Assembly: GCA_023055425.1 (NCBI GenBank)
Contig: JALGPY010000005.1
Location: forward strand, 7,341,501 to 7,405,500
Length of the DNA stretch: 64,000 nucleotides
Direction: 5' to 3'
Origin: Linanthus parryae
Taxonomy: Eukaryota; Streptophyta; Magnoliopsida; Ericales; Polemoniaceae
Below the pieces are notes generated by a model. That model saw only the letters and a list, made by a program, of their open reading frames with translations. It was not told the origin of the DNA and ran no database searches. Made by a program: the position numbers and the translations under genes. Positions 31,886 through 42,812 of the stretch are shown here, piece by piece (the first letter of the stretch is position 1; every line of letters begins with the position of its first letter).

Positions 31886-32197
31886 TGTTGTATAAAAATG
31901 TCAAAATATTATTTTTATATTTAAATTTGAATTATTTTCTTTTCTAAAAGGTTGTGTTGTTTCATATAGTTGTAACTTTTGACAAAGAGTTATAACTTTT
32001 GGTGGTGTCTTTTCTAAATAGGTGCTTCATGCACCCGTTGGTTCCTATAAATACTAGAGTGTCTTTTATGTCATAATAAGTTTTTCAGATTTGTGTCTCT
32101 TCTTCAATCACTTTTCTCATGTCCGAGTTTTTTCCAATTCATCTTTTGATACTAACCATTTCTGAAATTGTTTGCTTTTAGTGAATTTTCCACAACA
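31886..32197 (+). repeat. 3' LTR of the non-autonomous element
   Basis: 312 bp, same as 29348-29659 apart from two substitutions near its start (G/A at the ATGTTTAAA site and A/T in GAATAATTT). Confidence 0.92.
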
Positions 32198-33575
32198 ACT
32201 CTGAGGGATATACTGAAAGAGCTAACCACACCAAGTCAATTCAATGTTAGAGAACTTAGAACAACATATTTCTAGAAATTGGGCGCAGTTGCCTTGTCGG
32301 GTGTGTGCCCAAGAGTCGTATTTGCCTCCTGCTGAAATATAGGGCACGATGTCATTGCATTTATTTTACATAATAGTATCATTCTCCAGTTAGTCCAAAC
32401 TCCAAACAGTCAATTACGACTCCAAATTACATCCGAAGAAGTCAAAATAAAAAAAAAAATGTGAAATACTACATGTGTTGTCGTGGGATGAAGACGACGG
32501 AGTCAGAGGCAGTGCGACACAGAGAGGCTAATTTTGGTAAAACTGTGAAACGCTGACGCGCTCATGGTTAGATCAAATTACTCCAGCTCCAAAACCCAAA
32601 CAATCTACCAGGCTGTCTAGAAACCCATAATTACAGACCACCCACATCAAAGAGACACATTTGCATTTTTAGAAACCAAACACATCAACCAGCATAAGAA
32701 ACAAATTTCTCCTCCAGCTTCAGATTACAGCAGTACCAGTTTCAAGATTCTCATCACTGCTGAGGAAGGCCTGCTTCCTTGGTCTCTGGTGATTCTTTGA
32801 AAGAAGAACATGTCGTAAGTGATGATGATGGTGACACGCATATAACCCAGCTGCTTCAATCATAACACTGTACGCTAAACCCAGAAAAGGAATCTCATTT
32901 CACACGACAACAGAATGCTGGAATAACACTCTACTACTATCACTCACTTGAATTCCAATAAGCGAAAATGGCATTTGGATTATATTGACTCTATTTTTCT
33001 TTCCCAAGACATCTGAGAAGAGGAAATCACTACACTTTTTTAGGGTAGAGTCTCTCAAGCAGTTGTTTAATAAAAACTCACTCTCAGAGGAGACCTAAAA
33101 CACAGTGTTTAACCACGTGGCGTGATAAAAGGAGAAGGACACTACGTCGCAGCCGATATTTATGATTACTACAAGCCATTTTAGTTGCAGTTGCTCGAAA
33201 TCTTCTCTTTGTCTCCAACACCAAATACAAACTGCAGATGACTTTGTCAAATTTAACCTACCTCCATTCATATCTTAATCACGCCCTATTTTATTGTATA
33301 ATCATAGCTAGTATTATCAGCTAAACGCATTCACGATCAACTCCAGATAAATCCAGTACTACACAATTCGCTAATTTCCAATGGCATTTTCTTATATGTC
33401 ACGATCTCACACACACGGATCTTTGATAACTGTTGCAAAAATAAAATATTTACAATAGAAGTCTATGATGTCTCAGTGCTGCCACTTTCCTTGAAAATAT
33501 ATGTGTCTACCTTCGGCACGCGTCCATTCACCATTCCAAACAGCACGGAACATCAATTTTCTCATCATTTCTACA
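32198..33575. other. Intergenic, no gene recognised
   Basis: Mostly non-coding. A short minus-strand frame (about 32730-32815, M-F-F-F-Q-R-I-T-R-D-Q-G) and a GTAAGT next to ATGTC at about 32810 were looked at but have no support. CACTACACTTTTTTAGGG at 33029 could be a CACTA-type end but no partner was found. Confidence 0.4.
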
Positions 33576-33584
33576 TGTCAAGAG

Positions 33585-34780
33585 AGAGAATGATTTTAGG
33601 GTTTAGGGTTCGGATAGTAGAAAGAGAGAGAATGATTTTAGGGTTTAGGGTTTGGATAGTATAAAGAGAGAGAACGATTTTAGGGTTTGGATGAAATTAG
33701 GGTTTGGTCAAACAAAGAAAAAAGTTTTCTGATGGGTAACAGAATTTCTGTACTTTTTTCGGGAAGGAGAGGGACCACCACCAGCTCAGACAACATATTT
33801 ATTTTAATAATGGGACGAGGAAACGCTCGTCCTAGTATTCCCAACTGGGACGAGAGTATACTCGTCCCTGTATTTACAACTGGGACGAGAGAATGTTCGT
33901 CCCTGTATTTACAACTGGGACGAGAGTCTTAGGTGTACAATCTTAGGGTTTACTTAAAATGCTTGGATGTTCTGTGATTTAGGGATTCATGTTTAGTATT
34001 ATTATTGTTTAGGACTTACAATTAACATCTTTAGTGGCTATAGGAATGATACTTAGTTGGTTATAGTGTTTAGTGTCTACAAATGTAGGATTTTGGGAGG
34101 ATGTTAGTTGGTTTAATGGTATGTATAAGGTTTAGGCATTACATGATTAAGATATGATGATTGTAGGATTTTGACTTTATAGTTTAGATTACATGATTAT
34201 ATGGTTTAGGACTTACAATTAACATGTTTAGTGTCTATAGGAATGATACTTAGTTGGTTATAGTGTTTAGTGTCTACACATGTAGGATTTTGGGAGGATG
34301 TTAGTTGGTTTAATGGTATGTATAAGGTTTAGGCATTACATGATTAAGATATGATGATTGTAGGATTTTGAGTTTATAGTTTAGATTACATGATTATATG
34401 GTTTAGGACTTACAATTTACATTTTTAATATTGAATACCATTTTTTCATGATAAGAGAGGATTTCAGGGTTTAGGGTTTAGGGTTTAGGGTATGCTCGTC
34501 TCTGTCGTCCCTGTCTTGTCATCTTTGGGTATCGTACTCGTACGAGTCTATCACACCCCAGACTGGGACGAGAGATTACTCGTCCCACGAGTCTATCAAA
34601 TGCCAGACCGGGACGAGTCCTCGTCTGTGATTTGAATGCCAGACGAGAGATTTCTCGTCCCAGTTTGGCAGGCCTTGCTCTTCCCAGTTGTGCATGGGGA
34701 AGACTGGTACGAGCATAGTTCACGTCTCAGTCTCAGTCTAATGAGAAGACAGAGACGATGAATATACTCGTCCCAGTCTC
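33585..34780. repeat. Repeat block with GGGACGAG/CTCGTCCC palindromes and telomere-like TTTAGGG motifs
   Basis: At the left (about 33590-33930) AGGGTTTAGGGTT runs are followed by four GGGACGAG motifs, three of them paired with CTCGTCCC-like inverses within 10-16 bp. At the right (about 34458-34775) the order recurs: TTTAGGG runs, then four more such palindromes. In between is a 197-bp tandem repeat. Arrays of short palindromic GGGACGA/TCGTCCC motifs are typical of subterminal regions of plant CACTA elements, which is my best guess, but the CACTA termini were not found. Confidence 0.6.
34012..34414. repeat. 197-bp tandem repeat, two full units plus a stub
   Basis: GGACTTACAATT recurs ending at 34020, 34217 and 34414, i.e. 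an exact period of 197. The units are nearly identical (for example CATCTTTAGTGG versus CATGTTTAGTG). Confidence 0.85.
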
Positions 34781-35241
34781 TCCACATACAACAACACACA
34801 TCAAACCAATAATAATGAAGAACAGAGCAGAAATATAACAAACGTAACCTACATTTTAGAGTAATGTGATGAACATATTGGAAGGATGAAAGTAAATAAA
34901 TGAGAATACCATACATTTTAGAGTACTGTGATCAACATATAATAAGGACAAACATACAGAGATGAGAGTTTAAGTTTTTACCGTAGCTGAAGAACAAAAG
35001 TGAGGAAAGAGAGAGACTTGTACAGACAAATGGGATACTTCTATGGGAGAACTGGAGCCAATGAGAGTGACAAATGAGCCATATTCTTGAGGAGTTTAAG
35101 GTATACATTCATAAAGTTTACAGTTGGAGTAAATTCAACTGTACTTGGTAGGTTGAGGTAGATAGAAACAATTCAATGTTGGAGAGAGAGAGTACGCGTT
35201 TTTAGGGTTTGTTTTTAGAGTATTTAACTATTGTGTTTGGA

Positions 35242-35557
35242 AAGGTTGGTTTAAGGCTTCTGTGGAAACTGATGCTCAAGTGATAGTAAATGCAATCAAA
35301 AACAATGTTGCTAGCCGTTGGAATTGGAGGACCAGAGCCTCTGCCTGTTCAGCCTTGTTAAAAAAATTCTCTAGTTCAATTAATTATGTACCCAGAGAGT
35401 TAAATGCCAGAGTACATAAACTAGTTGAGTGGGTCAAATGTAACAGGGTGTTAGGAGAGATTGATGTCTCTTTGGTGCAGTTTTGTAATGATCTTAGTAG
35501 TGGGAGTGATCAACCCAGTTTTGTTTTAATATAATGGTGGCCTTTTCTATCAAAAAA
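35242..35557 (+). mobile_element. 5'-truncated LINE stump with perfect 16-bp target duplication
   Basis: AACTATTGTGTTTGGA occurs at 35226-35241 and 35558-35573. The 316-bp insert encodes the C-terminal RNase H end of a plant L1-type LINE (M-E-T-D-A-Q-V-I-V-N-A, then Y-V-P-R-E-L-N-A-R-V-H-K-L) up to a stop at about 35534, a 20-bp 3' UTR and a short A run. The duplicated site and A tail are diagnostic of target-primed reverse transcription. One reading frame of 90 codons is uninterrupted, so it is fairly recent. Confidence 0.92.
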
Positions 35558-35570
35558 AACTATTGTGTTT

Positions 35571-35815
35571 GGAGACGAGAGAGAGAGAGAGAGAGATGCA
35601 GACGAGAGAGAGAGTTGGAGACGAGATTGGAGACGAGAGAGAGAGAGAGATGCAGACGAGAGAGAGAGTTGGAGACGAGAGAGAGAGTTGGAGACGAGAG
35701 ACGGTTGGAGACGAGAGAGAGAGATGGAGACGAGAGAGAGAGTTGGAGACGAGAGACAGTTGGAGGCGAGAGGCAGATGGAGACGAGAGAGAGAGAATGG
35801 AGACGAGAGAGACAG
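35571..35815. repeat. GA-rich minisatellite (GGAGACGAGAGAGAGAGTT type)
   Basis: About a dozen variable units of 12-24 bp built from GGAGACGAGAGAGA with interspersed ATGCAGACGAG and GTT. Long open frames in several phases come only from its low complexity. The LINE stump at 35242 was inserted at its left border. Confidence 0.85.
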
Positions 35816-36850
35816 ATGGCCCCACTACGCTGCTAACAACTAGTGTTTAAAAAGGAGGGTATTTTTCAAAGACCAATTCACCCGAATGCATTTTTCTAAG
35901 ACCAATTCACAGACTGGTATATTTCCAATTACCCCCTGGGGTCTCTCCTATGTGGTGGCAAAAAATGTAAATAACGGTAACGGTCTCCGTTTCGCGGTAG
36001 TAATGTAACGGTGTCGAGTAATATCTGAAGAGCAAATTAAATAAGACGGTACTGTAGGTAGGCAGCCCTTAACCCCAGGCCGGCAAGGCCCATTTTTTAT
36101 ACTAGCTGTAATTTTTTTAAAGATCGTTATAGTGTTTTTTTTTTGTTTTTTTTTTTATAAAAGAGATAATGAAAGCTTGATGAAAATTACATTCTTTTTA
36201 TTCTTAAATATTATATAGTCCCTCAAAAAAAAATTATATATAAGTTTGGTGAACGTTATATTTTTGCCACGATTTGACTCAAGTGGGAATCTCATCAATG
36301 ACGTAAGTAAAAAATTAGTTTTTATTTGCAATGACGTTTTAAAAGTAGAGAACGTTAATTAAAGCTAACTTAATCTGATCTTAAAAATGAAATTAAATGA
36401 CACAAGGCTATAAATATTTTATGCGTAATTTCTTTTATCTACTTGGAGGCCTCAAGTTTACGGGTGGTTTTCCCATGTGCCTCAGGTCGGCCCTGAGTAT
36501 AAGCGTAGAATATCGTTGTAATCAGGGAGTAGTTGACAATAACTTAGTAAAAATATCGTACCAATTGTTAAATATTGTGTTTCACTGACCGTGTTCACAA
36601 AATTAATACTTCACATCATGCATGCGACGAATGATTTATTTTTACTGGTTTATATGCAGTTTTGGACTTTCAGCGACACAAGTCGTTGAAGGAAAAATTA
36701 TGAGAAATAGAAAGTTCGGAGTAAGTTGCAGCTGCTTTTGGTGAAGTGTAGAAATGCTCTGTCATTATGGTCAATTTTAGAACAAAAGAAAATTCAACCA
36801 AATTGTCGCTGTTGCAAGAAAAATTAGATCAATCTTGGAATCTGATTGAA
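35816..36850. other. Intergenic, no gene recognised
   Basis: Contains a short direct repeat of AAGACCAATTCAC (about 35867 and 35900), two long T runs (36130-36160) and AT-rich DNA. GC-rich patches around 36060-36095 and 36445-36495 look like ends of an old DNA element but could not be paired. Confidence 0.4.
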
Positions 36851-37010
36851 TGTGTTAGCCAAGCTCTATGCGACTGAGGACAGGCTGAATTTTCTCCAAC
36901 ATAGAGGATACACGAAGGTGGCGGTTGAATCGGACTCCGCAGATGGGTTTGGCTTGCTATACGTTGGTTAGGCGCATCGGGTATTTTCGAATTTGAACGT
37001 GGCAATCACG
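36851..37010 (+). pseudogene. LINE RNase H relic, plus strand
   Basis: One frame reads L-A-K-L-Y-A-T-E-D-R-L-N-F-L-Q-H-R-G-Y, followed by T-K-V-A-V-E-S-D-S-A-D. This matches the RNase H core (catalytic E-L-x-A-x-x-x-G and E-S-D-S) of plant LINEs. A stop soon follows, and a MITE with its own target duplication lies directly downstream (37020-37211). Confidence 0.55.
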
Positions 37011-37019
37011 TTATCTTAC

Positions 37020-37211
37020 GAGAAAGTATTCATTGGGGCTAGCTCCACCACGTGGCATGCTTACATGGTGGGACACGTCAGTCAGTTTATGACAAACGTG
37101 CATAAGTCAGATGGAACCCACTAATTTTTGAATGTTTTTCAAAAACTGAGTGGCGTACCCCAGTATGTAGGCATGCCACGTGGTGGGGTTAGCTCAAATG
37201 AATAATTTCTC
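37020..37211. mobile_element. Mutator-type MITE with perfect 9-bp target duplication
   Basis: 192 bp with inverted ends (GAGAAAGTATTCATTGGGGC and the inverse of GAGAAATTATTCATTTGAGC), flanked by TTATCTTAC at 37011-37019 and 37212-37220. A 9-bp duplication points to the Mutator superfamily. Both inverted arms contain CCACGTGG, a perfect G-box, so the element could supply bZIP/bHLH sites. A half copy is at 27908-28011. Confidence 0.9.
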
Positions 37212-37674
37212 TTATCTTACATATGAAGGCAGAGTCAGCCTTTACCATTAGGCTAACTAGTTGCTTGACTATGGGCCCCACATTGTGATGGCCTCCAGTT
37301 TTCGACGCTAATGAGGGTCATGCAAGCGGATTTCATATGCATACATTGCGTTTCACACGTTTCTCTTATAAATAGTAGACTCAATTTTTCAAATATTTTT
37401 CCCGATTGGATCTTCTTATAAGGTTATAATTACTATGTTTTTATGTCTCTAGAAGTTATTGAATCAAAACCACAACCAAAATTTGTACTTTAATTAACAA
37501 AATTAAGTTTCAAGATTTTTTTAAAAGAGTATGTAATTTTGTTATACATTTGTTCATTTTACAAAGAGGGACCCTGGAGTTGTAATTGTCTTGGGCCTCC
37601 GAAAAGTTAGAGATCTCTACATGGAGGGAAGGTAATACTTGTGCAATTTGACTAGCAAACTCCAGTCATGTGTG

Positions 37675-38648
37675 TAGAGATGGCAATTCGGTCCCGTCCG
37701 ATCCGAGATCCGAGTGATCCGATCCGAATGGATCAAGCCCGAATCCGATCCAATTTAAAATGATTCGGATATGGATTATGAAAGCGGGATCCGAACGGAT
37801 ATGGATCCGGATTTGGATCATAGTAATTATCCGTTGGATATCCGATCCGATCCAATCTGAATACCTTCTATTTTACAAAAATGTCCCTAACAGCTATATT
37901 TAATAATAAATATGCATGCTATAGTTTAAAATCCTAAATTCAATTTCCTCCATAGTGATAGTAATACTAGCCTCACATAAATTAACAACCTTATGAGCAA
38001 TGAACAATGACTTGGAAAATTTTGTGTGTGCGTGTGTTAACTTTTGTTAAATTTGTAGATGAAGTGGTGTATATATTAGTGTTTTGTGCGACACTATATT
38101 TCCTATTTGTGAATTTTTGAAATTGGGAAGGTCTTGTTGATATGGAGCTAAATCTTGTTTTGACTTTGTCGTAATTTTTTTATTTTTTTATTTTTGAAAT
38201 CCGACTCGGATCCGTCCCGATTTTTCTCTCGTGGATCTTTGGATCGGATATGGATCTTGTAGTTTAGATCCGACCCGAATTCAACCCGAATTCAGTGAAG
38301 ATCAAATTGGATCTGGATCCAGTGGCAGATGCAGGAATTTGATTAAGCAGGGGGCAAATTACATTATATGTGTACACTATAATATGATTCAAGTCAAAAT
38401 TTAAGATTTTAAGAGATTAGAAAGCGTAAATTGAACATTTTGTGGGGTCCAAAACATAGCATTCTTAATAAAGTATGTCAAATTACATGGGGGCAATAAT
38501 GAAATTTGGATCTTGGAGGGGCCGTGGCCCCCGCCCGCCACCCCTAGGTCCGCCACTGTCTGAATCGGATATGGATCTACCATTCTTATTCGGATATGGA
38601 TATGGATATAGGTGGATCCGATCCGAGTCCAATCCGTTGTCATCCCTA
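37675..38648. mobile_element. hAT-type non-autonomous element rich in GATCCGAT motifs
   Basis: Ends TAGAGATGGCAA and the inverse of TAGGGATGACAA, flanked by 8-bp copies CATGTGTG (37667-37674) and CTTGTGTG (38649-38656), one mismatch. The arms are packed with (C)GGATCCGATCCGAA-like repeats in inverted orientation. There is no transposase. A second, smaller hAT MITE is nested inside at 38320-38558. Confidence 0.82.
38320..38558. mobile_element. Nested hAT MITE (CAGTGGC ends)
   Basis: 239 bp with ends CAGTGGCAGATGCAGG and the inverse of CAGTGGCGGACCTAGG, flanked by TCTGGATC (38312-38319) and TCTGAATC (38559-38566), 7 of 8 matching. It sits inside the GATCCGAT-rich element, so it is the younger of the two. 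Relatives with the same terminal style are at 43382-43588 and 63054-63260. Confidence 0.85.
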
Positions 38649-38656
38649 CTTGTGTG

Positions 38657-39742
38657 TGGTTCATGCGTATTGATTCGTGATAAAGATGTCTCTAGTTTAA
38701 AAGAACTGTCACATCGTAAAATTTGGATCATTCGTCATTCGATGACATGTCGTACAACACATTATAAAGCTACTATTCTGAATATATATGGATACAGAAT
38801 ATTAGAACTCCAAATTCAGTTCTACAAGAGTGTGAAAGTGTAAATTTCCTTGAATGAGAATCAGCGCGGAGCTAGAAAACTGAAACAGTCGGGAAAAACA
38901 GAAATTATGTATTTTTTAAAGTATTAATGAATAAAACATTAGCTCTGCCAGGACGTTTGTATATTTATATTTGAAGTATATTTTGGCCAAAAGTTATAAT
39001 AATAGGGTAAAGGTAATTTTTACAATGTGTGAGGTGGACGGGGTGAGCACGGACCGGTCTGGACTGGTTTTGCCAAAAATTTCTACCCGACCCAATAGGT
39101 TCGGGTTGGAGAATGTTCTTCCCAAATCCACCCAGTGTTTTGTAATACCCAAACCAATCGTAACTTATCGACTGGGCTCGATTCGGACCGGTTCAACGGC
39201 TTGAAAAATCTTGAGATTTCAATTGAAAAAGTATATTAGTTTGGTTAACTTTTTTGTAACATACGTTTGTGTAATGTTTAAAGTTGGAAAAATGACGTAA
39301 TTTCCCATAAAAGAGGAATAGCTTGCGAAGAATCAATTATATTGATGGTGTTAACTCTTAAAAAGCTTAATTTGAAAACCATTATAAAAAAAAACAATTT
39401 TTACATTAGAAACATTAATCGGACCGGTTTGGTTTTAAGCGGATTTTCCAAGTCTCAAATCATGATCGATCGAACATCGTTCGGGTTGAGAAATCTATAA
39501 CCATAATTAATCATGTAGCTACGATTTATGCAATATTCGGACCGGTTTGATGCGGGATGGGTCGGGGAGGCGGGTCGGGGCGGGTTTTGCTCCGCCCTAG
39601 GGGTGGTGTTGCTACCCTTGCCCCTGTGTAGCCGCCACTGGGTGCAACGATGGAACTGAATTTCGTATGGACTGTGGACACAACACTTTTCATGCTATAC
39701 GCGATTTCACTAGTTGATACTGTGACAGAATAATATATATTC
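38657..39742. other. Intergenic with GGACCGGT-rich degenerate repeat
   Basis: Between about 39030 and 39630 there are several GACCGGTTTGG/GACCGGTCTGG motifs in both orientations and a GC-rich end (39540-39640, including CCGCCACTGG). This looks like a worn MITE, but I could not define ends or target duplications. No gene. Confidence 0.4.
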
Positions 39743-39832
39743 ATTTTTTTAGAATTACATCATATAGCTGGGTTCGAACCCGAATCTTATGCAGGGACTT
39801 CAAATGCTTTATCACTGAGGTAGCATCCATTT
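39743..39832 (-). mobile_element. tRNA-derived SINE, copy 2
   Basis: The minus strand reads GATGCTACCTCAGTGATAAAGCATTTGAAG..., with B box GGTTCGAACCC and end ATATGATGTAATTCTAAAAAAA. It aligns with the plus-strand copy at 28351-28440 along the body and tail, and here the tail is a short A run. Confidence 0.75.
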
Positions 39833-40986
39833 GCAATGATGTGGATTCATTAAAGAGAAGATAACTAGCTAGGATTTAGCAGTAGAGTTCATGATGAGTA
39901 ACCGTCTGTAACAGTATTGGCTAAACAGTAAAAAGACCAAACTACCCACATACAAAATAAAATAAGACAAATAACTATGACAAGTACAAATTAAGATGTG
40001 AAATTCATGTGCTTGAGCCCCGAAAACCTGTTATGTGATCCGCATGCCCTTGCAAATTCGCAATGATATGGCAAGGAAGAAATGACAGTCTAGTCCCGAT
40101 GGATGGAGATCAGGTGGTGATAGACTAGTAGCGATATTTGGACCCTATATTTATAAGAAACTCCAAGTAAAATTAATATTACTGTAAATGCAGAAAGTAA
40201 AATAAACACTCTTAATAAGACTCAACGTTTAGGACATTTAGTGAGCCTGGAGCTTACGAGTGCCACCACACCTCGGATGATATTATGGTTATATTCCATG
40301 TCCAAACACACGATATGAACGGTTGAAGATTATCACACCTTCTAAACATGTCTCCATGAATTATTTTTCTTTCTATTTTGCGCAAAACCCTCCTTGCGTT
40401 TGATCCAACCATTACACACAAAGTAGAGGTGATTGGATGCATTATGCATACAATCGTCAATATAACATCCCCTATAGCGGTATCAAGATACACGATTCAG
40501 TGGTGATAAACTCTTAGTATATTTTTTTTGTCTTTTAAGCTTAAACTCAAGCTTTATGTTTTTCATTCTGACCCTGAACACTACCACATTCCCTTTCGAT
40601 TGCAATTAACCAAAAACCGGAGTCCACTATAAATCAACGAAAAACTATTTTACAATGAAGTTGCCTGGATTGAGCACAAAAAGCAAAACAACCACAACTC
40701 AATAATGAGAATAATAATATCCATTAAGATTTGTTGAACTGTACCACTAATTACAGAAGAGCATGTAATTCTATGGAACTCCAACAAACATTGAGTTAAA
40801 ATACTACTACCTTACGAAATAAGAGGGGCCATTGCGCGATTTCTTAGCCTCCATATGGCTTGCGCGAACATACACATATATAGAAGCTAACCAGCCTAAA
40901 AAACTTGGGTAAATTTTGTACTACTAAGCTTACAAGACTCTACAAATTAAGAACTACATAATATTATTAATTCTTACCTGATCTTT
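39833..40986. other. Intergenic downstream of the zinc finger gene
   Basis: No gene supported. The part next to 40986 is the 3' UTR side of the minus-strand zinc finger gene. Confidence 0.5.
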
Positions 40987-41424
40987 TTAGGGATGAAGAC
41001 CTAGCCTGAGCTCCAAGTCCAACTGATCATGATCATCTTGTTGCACACCGAACAACACTTGTTTGTTCTCTTGCAAGTTCAAACTCAAGCGCCAATCTTC
41101 CCCAAACTTGCTGAAATTTGAAGATGACGACGGTGAAGCTGGGAGAAAAGTATGATAACTCATCACTTGTGCATGATCAGCCTCACTCATGATGAAATTG
41201 GATGAACAAGGCCTCGGGTAGTTGAGGATTTGTCGGCAACTCTCTCCATGATCGGCTTGCTTAGTAGGCTTCTTGTTATGATTCTTCAGCCTATCTTTTC
41301 TGTGGATGTTCATGTGGCCGCCTAAGGCCTGCGCAGTAGTGAAGCCTCTCTTGCAGAAAACACACTCATAGAACCGGCCCATCCCTTCAGTTTCTTCGCT
41401 TGATGATGATGATGATGACTTCAT
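40987..41424 (-). CDS. Single C2H2 zinc finger protein with EAR motif (SUPERMAN/TAC1-like)
   Basis: 145 residues, one exon. The N-terminal Ser run (coded by a TCA/TCATCA repeat) precedes one zinc finger: C21, C24, H37, H41 (C-x2-C-x12-H-x3-H) with the plant-specific Q-A-L-G-G-H helix at 32-37 and basic residues just after (R-K-D-R-L-K). The C terminus has an EAR repression motif, L-D-L-E-L-R-L-G-L at 135-143. This architecture (one finger near the N terminus, EAR at the end) is that of SUPERMAN, RABBIT EARS, KNUCKLES and TAC1-type nuclear regulators. The L-D-L-E-L-R-L-G end is most like TAC1. It should bind DNA and recruit TOPLESS-type co-repressors, by family knowledge. Which clade it belongs to needs a tree. 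The gene is complete, and the start is supported by an in-frame Met just before the Ser run. Confidence 0.92.
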   Translation of the reverse strand: MKSSSSSSSEETEGMGRFYECVFCKRGFTTAQALGGHMNIHRKDRLKNHNKKPTKQADHGESCRQILNYPRPCSSNFIMSEADHAQVMSYHTFLPASPSSSSNFSKFGEDWRLSLNLQENKQVLFGVQQDDHDQLDLELRLGLHP

Positions 41425-42764
41425 TGTGGGAGAGGGAGAGGTTTTGGTAGAAAGGGAAGAATAGAAAGAAGTGATCTTAGAGTACTTAAGGGGGGAAGGT
41501 GAGAGGAGACAATTTAGACAAGGTTTAAGGAAAGATATTAGTACATTCTTTCTGTTAATTAGCCGGCTTCCACATAATTATTGTTATTATAAGAAGATTA
41601 ATCAATATAGACTTTGATATAAACTTATGTAGAAACTAGGTTTCTCTTGTTTTTCAACCTACCTTTGTTTCTTTCACACAGGTTTTAACGCTCTCATGTG
41701 TCTCAAAAGAATCATATCATCACAGTCACACATTTATTTAAATGAAATCAAAAGAATGAATTGTGCCCTAGGCACATTTTCATCCTGGATGCACATTTGT
41801 GATTTTACTGACATGGCACATTAACAATATGCTAATGGTTGTCTAATTTTGGGGTGTAATGTCACTAAAATCAATACTACGTGAGAGTTATCTGTCAGTT
41901 CTCATAGTACAACGAATGTATACTGCATATGGGTCACATGCCAAAAGTTCTATTTAAAAGGACTTCGTACTTCAAGCTTCATTGGTAGCAATCATTTAAT
42001 TTCTCAGTTTCACATACTCGTAGTTTCGCGTAATTTTCCATTCTCCTAGCTAGCAGAAGACAACATTGTATTCTATGAAACTGTATATATTTTGGAATTT
42101 TATTACAAGCTGAAAACTTCATTTCCTTTTCAAGTCAGATCCTCGTAGATACCTGGGGGAAAAACACAACTGCACACGAGTCATACATTGAATCGGTCTC
42201 TGCTAAGAGATTTAAATTTCTCAATGGACAGATACGGGGACCTTCCTACATAGAGAAAAGGTGACAAACACAGCATGGCAATTTTGCTTCTTAGTACTTG
42301 TCCTTAACTGAAATCAATCAGTGCTTTTTTACATGCTTTTTGAGGTAACAACATCATTCGTGTCACCCCGATTCTTGATCAATCCAATATAATTTTATTA
42401 TCATCACATAAAGCTGCCATCACTAATAGTTTTCAAATTAGACTGAAAACTTCCTGCTAATTCTCTGTTTGGCTGTGGAATGTTGATTTGTTTCGTTACA
42501 GATGTGTACATTACTTGACATATATTGGTGTTGAAAAAAAAAATAACTTACATACATACTTACCGTGTAGATTTGGTTTCAGTTTGAAAGCTATTCTCAA
42601 ATAAAAACTGCACTTTAAAATGATGTGGTTTAAAGTCTCTTATCCTTGTGCAGGCCGATAATTTTTTTATTAATGAATGATTTAGTAAGTTTCTTCTATG
42701 TATGTTTACATGGACAGTGGAAGCACTGAGGCATCATAGACTTCTATTTTAAATAAATAAATAA

Positions 42765-42812
<48 letters not shown>

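Larger units (their letters stand above)
29348..32197 (+). mobile_element. Non-autonomous LTR retrotransposon (LARD/TRIM-like), plus strand
   Basis: Two 312-bp direct repeats (29348-29659 and 31886-32197) with TGTTGT..CACAACA ends differ at only two positions seen. The flanks ATTCT and ACTCT fit a 5-bp target duplication with one change. The polypurine tract AGTGGGGGAT abuts the 3' LTR. The 2.2-kb interior has no gag or pol domain, so it must be mobilised in trans. A recognisable primer-binding site is missing after the 5' LTR. The interior includes an exon-like piece after TTTTATTGCAG (30718) with a short open frame, possibly captured host sequence. Confidence 0.9.

Noticed and set aside
32730..32830. 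Small exon ATGTC next to GTAAGT, or the minus-strand frame M-F-F-F-Q-R-I-T-R-D
   Set aside because: Too short, no partner exon and no recognisable protein.
33029..33050. CACTACACTTTTTT as the start of a CACTA element
   Set aside because: No inverse TAGTG end with matching 3-bp target duplication could be placed on the right of the repeat block.
35534..35850. Several overlapping frames of about 90-100 codons rich in R and E
   Set aside because: Produced by the GA-rich minisatellite, open in many frames at once; low complexity.
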